From: Aquatica leii
Taxonomy: Eukaryota > Arthropoda > Insecta > Coleoptera > Lampyridae
Length of the DNA: 64,000 bases
Direction of reading: 5' to 3'
Assembly (NCBI GenBank): GCA_035610365.1
Contig: CM069437.1
Location: forward strand, 55,452,093 to 55,516,092
In this document: positions 59,101 through 64,000 of the stretch, one piece after another
Layout of the letters: each line of letters starts with the position of its first letter
How positions within the stretch are numbered: the stretch's first letter is position 1
The notes under the pieces: model-generated
Database searches by the model: none
The model's input: the letters and a program-made list of their open reading frames with translations, nothing else
Told to the model about the DNA's origin: nothing
Program-made: the position numbers and the translations under genes

Positions 59101-60992
59101 TGTACAACTGGTACAGATCCTATTACAATGTATCCTAAGAATGTTTCTATTGCAAGTGGAGTATTAACTGGACCTACTATACGTTTACTGCCCAATAAAT
59201 AAGGATATAGTGAAGCACCAATTATTCCATCAATTTTGGCAGGATGATTAAAACTATTATCCGCTAAATTTAACGACGATAAATGTGATAACGCATTTAA
59301 GTTTACTCTTGTGGAAGATAATTTATCTGTAATTTGTTCTACAACTAAAGCTGAAATAGGGTATCGTTTTGTTTGATCAATACGTGATATAATTACTGTA
59401 TTAGCACATCCATAAACGTTACTAGAAGATAAACCAATTCCATGAACCGAAGTAACATTTTTAGTTATATTCAATTTGAGTTAGCGACAAGCATTTAACG
59501 TTAAAAAATTGGCTTGGCTACAGCTATCGAGAAGAACGCGAATAGTATGTTGCCCTCCAAATGCATCTAAAACGTAAACTTGTGCTGTAGATAGCAGTAC
59601 ATTGGTGCGAGATTGGGATAAACAATTATTTGCTATCGAACAAAAGGTTGCTGAGATACCGGGACCGCTAATGAGAGGATTACTAGCCTCCGTGAGATTT
59701 GTGTTGACTGACGTGGTGTTAGAATGGTCACCTTTAACTTCCAGGTTAACCAATGGTTCTTGTTGAAAATCAGAATGTACTTCATTACATGAACTGCGGA
59801 CTAAAGGTTTAAAATCAATTAAAGTATGATGCCTCAAATTGCAGTTTCTACAATTGTGCTTACTCTTACAGTTGATGATTTTGTGCGAAGACAAGCAATT
59901 TAAACATAAGTTGTTTGCTTTAACCATTTTGTAACGCTCTTCAGGAGTAACTTCTAAAAATGTGGAACACGTTGAAATAGAATGGTGAGATTTTTTACAA
60001 ATAACACACTTTGAATTCATACTTCCTTGGACAACAAAAGAGTGCGTTAGTTTTGTTTTACTATTGGTAGGTTTGGTATAACTAGAAGATTTGTTTAAAT
60101 TTTGTGTACGCAAACAAATGTTTGCTTGCTGTTTTACAAACGTCAAAATATCTTGGTATGAAGGGACATCTAAGTTTCGACGAGTATTTTCAAACATTTT
60201 TTGAGTTTCTGGACTAAGTTTTGAGAACGCCAAATAAGATAAAATAAAATCGGCTAAATTTGAAATATTTAATTTTACTAAAGCAGTAACAGCGGGATGG
60301 AATGTTTCCAAAAAGAAGTTTAAACCGTTATACGTTTCGCTTTGAGCTTGTTTAAAGTTAAACAGATGTTCTAGATATGAATTGGCAATCATACGTTTAT
60401 CTTCAAATTTATCTATCAAAGCCTTTAGAATAATTCTATAGTTATCACCTGTCGGAGGAATGCCGGAACAAACACTAAGTGCACTACCGCTTAAACAACC
60501 AATTAAGTAATGCACACGACCAATATCATTTAAATCTTGATTATTATGAATCATGTTGTTATAGCATTCTATGAATAAAGGCCAATTTTTAATTTCACCA
60601 TTAAATTTTGGAAGTGGTAATTCCGGTAACCTACGAATTTACTTACTAATCTGCTGATGTGGTTGTTTGCATTCCTCTTTAAGGGATAAATTACTATTTA
60701 TCTTTTTTGCTATTGTTTCTATATGACAAATAAGTTCATCCAATGTTTCTAGCACCTCATAATTAGGAACATGATTTTCGTTTATTTGATATTGTAAAGC
60801 ATTTATTTCGTCTAAGATATCACAAAATTTAGTTTTAGTTTCGTGTAATGTTTCGTATCTAATTTTGAAATTATTAAGTTTATCTTTTGTAGAAACATCT
60901 TTACTATTTTCAAATAATCTTTGTAGGCGAGAAAAGTATTGTTCTTTTTTAGCTACTAAGATTTTTAGTTGTTGTTGTAATTTAGTGGACAT
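56139..60992 (-). mobile_element. BEL/Pao retrotransposon gag-pol, one frame interrupted by six stops, 3' truncated
   Basis: One minus-strand reading frame of 1618 codons from ATG at 60992 holds a coiled-coil gag N-terminus, then the DUF1759 gag region (KALIDKFEDKRMIANSYL). Zinc knuckles follow (CVICKKSHHSISTC, CRNCNLRHH; about 59830-60010) and a DUF1758 protease segment (VLLDSCSQANFL). The RT has FTADISQMYRQIRL and catalytic YIDDLVSS (about 58285-58310). RNase H shows ALTDSTVLL and HNISDCLSRGM. Integrase has an HHCC finger, GVDYAGPF, YSDRGSNF and GLWESNIK. In-frame stops: TAA 60639, 59481 and 57546; TGA 57336, 56601 and 56505. No frameshift is seen. It ends soon after the integrase core, so the 3' end and 3' LTR are missing. 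Confidence 0.93.
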
Positions 60993-61069
60993 TATATCTA
61001 TTTTAGTTACAATACAATGTATTAAATTGTACGAACACGTGAAACCAATGTACACTACAGATAAGCGAT

Positions 61070-61087
61070 ATCCGGCTCGAAGGACCA
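61070..61087 (-). other. Primer binding site for tRNA-Tyr (BEL element)
   Basis: The plus strand reads ATCCGGCTCGAAGGACCA, which is the 3' end of insect tRNA-Tyr including CCA. On the minus strand it lies 78 bp upstream of the gag ATG (60992). Two bases before it the sequence ...ACGTAACA would be the 3' end of the 5' LTR (at 61090). The tRNA 3' end was compared from general knowledge of insect tRNA-Tyr. Confidence 0.75.
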
Positions 61088-61090
61088 AAT

Positions 61091-62440
61091 GTTACGTATC
61101 AAAATTCCAAAGAAAAACCAACGCTAATTGCAACTTAACTATACAATAAAAAACTTACCCAAAGTCATTTCCCCGTGATGATTGTCGAAGGGAACAGGAA
61201 GAAAGGGATAGAGTGAAAGACTTGGACGGTTTTGTATGTTGCACTTAGCACGACTTTGATTTAACGTGTTCCTCAATTTAATACACTGTCTTAATTTATA
61301 CTTTTCATCACTATTGTATAACTTGAATTAATTGAAATGAACAGAAAGGCGTTATAGCGCGCCGGCTAACTATCTAATACTAACTTATTTCATATATGAA
61401 AAATAGTAACGATAAAATTTTATCACAAGGTCTAACAAAACGTATTTTATTTAACGGAAAAATTAAATTTATCTATTCGAAACACACCACCAAACTTCTT
61501 TCCAAAAATTATCAATTGCAAAATTATCTACCCAACAAACTATACCGGCATTTTCTTTTGCTTGTTGGGGTCAATATTTTTGTTTTCAATTATCCTGACT
61601 CTTCCTTGCACCCATTCTTGAAATTTATGCTAAAAAAACTAAATAAGTTATCTTGAACACATTCAAATTAACACAAACCTTATCTTCTACAAGCCAATTT
61701 CCACTTCTTGATTTCTTTTTACTATTTGTCATTATTAATTACTACCATAATTATTACTTGACAGACGTAACTAATAAACGCAAAAAATAGTTCTAATGTT
61801 TCGACGTTACCAACGCGACTTTATTAAATTTACTGAAATCGGTATTTCAACTCTATTTTGAGTACCGAGAGTTTACAAACCGTTTATGAATTAATGAAAG
61901 TTAAAACGTTCTGTAAGCCTTAAAACACCTTTTAAATAAAACAAGTTTAAAGAGTATTTTTGAATATTTTTATGAATACAGCTGTAAAAATTGTGACTTG
62001 TCAAAGTGTACCTACATCCGATTCTGCCACGAATAAAAAATCGGAATTTTCTAACATTCCATTTAAAAAATTGAACAATATAAAAATGAGAAACCTTTTA
62101 AAAGTATTGCTTCAATCACGATATTCCGGATGAATCAAACTCACGTAAAAATTACATGGATAGCATGTTTGCCAAAGTATCAGATGAAATTGACGAAAAA
62201 GTTCGCGTTTTCATATCACATCCACTATATTAATTCTTCTCACTTGCCTTGCACACGGTTTGTGGAAACAATCAGGCTGCAATACCAAACCAAATCGAAA
62301 TCAATTACTTTATTAGAAACTAGAAATCTTTTGCTATCGGATGCTGTTAATAAAATTAAAAAAGTCGAACAATTAATATCAGAAGTATCTGCAGTAATTG
62401 GCGAAAAAATAGCAAAATAATAAAAATGTTAAATATTGTT
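61091..62440. other. Probable 5' LTR of the BEL element, then unassigned sequence
   Basis: The LTR should extend rightward from 61090, but without a 3' LTR its outer edge cannot be set. A GC-rich patch (GCGCGCCGGCTAAC, about 61357) may belong to it. A 96-codon frame at 62130-62420 (+) ends in a helical LSDAVNKIKKVEQLISEVSA segment. An overlapping frame reads YMDSMFAKVSDEIDEKVRVF. I do not recognise a family; it may be a decayed exon. Confidence 0.35.
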
Positions 62441-62449
62441 AAACAATAT

Positions 62450-62455
62450 TTTATT
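62450..62455 (-). promoter_or_regulatory. Polyadenylation signal of EcKL-3
   Basis: AATAAA on the minus strand lies 38 bp past the stop codon, as in EcKL-1 and EcKL-2. Confidence 0.6.
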
Positions 62456-62493
62456 GTAATTGAGCTGATCTTTTAAACAAACAAAACACATTT

Positions 62494-63585
62494 TTAATTA
62501 TCAAATACACCAAAATTATCATAGAATGGTAACAAAAAATTGACAGCGGTTAAGTAATAACGATTAGTAAAACAATGATGACGAAAGCTTCCTTCCTTAC
62601 CATTTTCGATAAAATTTAATATGGAGGCATCATCTCTTTTGTCTGCCATAAGATAAGGAAGAACCATACACATTGCTGTAAAACCTATAAATGTATGTCA
62701 AAAAAAATTTTGTCACTATTCATAAACACACCCATATAAGCTTTATTGCAAAACTCTTCTTCAAAATTTTTCCAATTTAAAACATTAGTCTTAATTTTTA
62801 AAACTTTGACATTTTTTAGAAATGCGTTGTAATAATGATGTAAAATGTCGTTAACATGATTTTCTTTTACTTCGGGACTTGTACTCGTAGCTATGAAATA
62901 ATGTAAATCAAAGAACGGGCTGGCAAATACAGAAAATTGAAAATCAATCTGTAAAAATTTAACACAAAGATATAGTTTACATAGTACACATATGATGCTT
63001 ACAAGCAGGACGTCTTTTAAGCTGCCTTCTTCATTATACTGAAACATTAAGTTGTTACACCAAAAATCACCATGATTTAGAACGTTGAATTTTGGATCGC
63101 GTTGTGTTGACGTATAAAGCTTTTTTTTAATATCCTCATTAATTTTTTTATAGTATTTTTGTAGACCTATTATATTTTAACTAGATTCAAATTTAATCAA
63201 TTTTAAACAACTTACTTGGTTCTCTTTTACAAACGTCTAGTGTTTCTTGGAATACAATTGAAAACACGTTTAAAAACGCTTCTGATTTATTGACAACTCC
63301 GTTATTATATTCATCCATGATTTTAGGATTCTTAAAACATACAATAAAATTAATTATAATTTGGTAGAAGTTAAACATAAAAATTATATACCGTTTCATA
63401 CAAGGCCAGTGACGCTGCGTGAAAATAAGCAAGTTTTTCAATAGAAAGAAGACAATGTTCCAAATTTAATCCTTCTTGACGGTTTGCAACTTTATAATTT
63501 AAGGTTGATAAATCTTCTAATACAATTACATTTTTTGGTGTTATAGATAAGTAATATGCTTTTGGAGAAACACATTTGTTGTACT
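62494..63585 (-). CDS. EcKL-3 (CHK kinase-like / ecdysteroid-kinase-like), exons 3-7, partial
   Basis: Exons (minus strand): 63392-63585, 63216-63330, 63003-63166, 62732-62948 and 62494-62684. Sizes equal those of EcKL-1 and EcKL-2 exactly (194, 115, 164, 217 and 191 bp). All GT/AG splice sites are present and no stop or shift is seen. It carries VLEDL, YFHAAS, HGDFWCNN and IDFQ, so the catalytic C-lobe is intact. It is much closer to EcKL-2 than to EcKL-1, including the flanking 400 bp of intron. The first exon starts in phase 2, so exons 1-2 (N-lobe) must lie upstream, expected beyond 64000. Whether the gene is functional depends on those exons. Confidence 0.88.
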
Positions 63586-64000
63586 CTAAAATTAAAAAGT
63601 ATTGTTATACATAAATATGTAGGTATGCTTTTCTACATAGTTACATAATTTTCTACTGAATAATTCTAATAGTATGTACTACAAACATAAGCATTACAAT
63701 AAGCGTATGCATACTAAAATTAATACGACGACGTTCCGTTTTTCGGTTTATCCATTTTAATATGCGATTTATTTCTAAACAAAGATGTTACTATTTTTTT
63801 AGTAGATTAAGTTCAATAGATGTTGAGGTTGGGATTATATTTTATCTAGTAAACGTCTGTCTGAAAACAATCAAATAATTGCCACTGTCATAAATCCGTG
63901 TACATTCATAATTTCTTCATACACAATTTCTAATAAAATCGTATAATTTTGCACTAACATGGATTACTCAATGCAAAAACGTGTGTTTTCTATAGAAAAC
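63586..64000 (-). other. Intron 2 of EcKL-3 (partial)
   Basis: The acceptor TTTTAG precedes exon 3 at 63585. The sequence to the window edge closely matches 43593-44030 beside EcKL-2. No exon lies in it. Confidence 0.7.

Noticed and set aside
61070..61087. Possible tRNA-Tyr gene 3' end
   Set aside because: Only the last 18 bases match; no anticodon arm or D arm precedes them, and the position next to a BEL gag start explains it as a primer binding site.

Overview
The window looks like a piece of an AT-rich insect genome (order not resolved). The evidence is compact spliced genes with 47-61 bp introns, a tandem family of CHK/ecdysteroid-kinase-like (EcKL) genes of the kind expanded in insects, a nuclear copy of mitochondrial cox1 that reads through only with the invertebrate mitochondrial code, and a dense layer of decayed insect-type transposable elements (BEL/Pao, Ty3/gypsy, Penelope-like, RTE, jockey, R1-like, mariner, piggyBac, pogo/Tigger, hAT). 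I see no tRNA, rRNA or CRISPR locus.

The host content I can support is three tandem, same-orientation (minus strand) EcKL genes. Each has the same seven-exon structure with identical exon sizes (173, 140, 194, 115, 164, 217 and 191 bp; 1194 nt, 397 codons plus stop). EcKL-1 has exons 3-7 at 14136-15224 and exons 1-2 at 21401-21763, and carries a premature stop in exon 6. EcKL-2 has exons 3-7 at 42501-43592 and exons 1-2 at 52584-52944, and is open throughout. EcKL-3 has exons 3-7 at 62494-63585; its first two exons should lie beyond the right edge. In every copy the exon 1-2 block is separated from exons 3-7 by a huge intron 2 (6.2 kb in EcKL-1, 9.0 kb in EcKL-2) packed with transposon relics. 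All other introns are 47-61 bp. The codon phases match across the giant introns, so the blocks belong together.

Layout. 0-13.5 kb: foldback repeat, piggyBac relic, a Penelope-like element abutting a gypsy pol relic, a 1.3 kb element with 12-bp inverted ends, dispersed repeats and a jockey relic. 14.1-21.8 kb: EcKL-1; its intron 2 holds a piggyBac relic, a non-LTR element split by the cox1 NUMT, an R1-like fragment, a mariner-like relic and a gypsy integrase tail. 21.8-42.4 kb: intergenic, with a MITE, a minisatellite, R1-like, mariner, BEL and RTE relics, a 125-bp near-perfect inverted repeat, a pogo/Tigger relic with GGCCG clusters at both ends, and a gypsy fragment. 42.5-52.9 kb: EcKL-2; its intron 2 holds a mariner relic, a large RTE relic, two Penelope-like relics and further repeats. 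53-62.4 kb: the duplicated upstream region of EcKL-2, Penelope-like remains and a nearly full-length BEL/Pao polyprotein (six in-frame stops, no frameshift) with a tRNA-Tyr-type primer binding site. 62.5-64 kb: 3' exons of EcKL-3.

The cluster grew by segmental duplication. The exon 1-2 block plus about 1.7 kb upstream is shared between 21.2-23.5 kb and 52.4-54.3 kb, including a MITE at the same site and a GGAAATC-type minisatellite of different length. The 3' exons plus about 400 bp of intron 2 are shared between 42.4-44.0 kb and 62.4-64.0 kb. All identifications come from reading the sequence; no database search was run.
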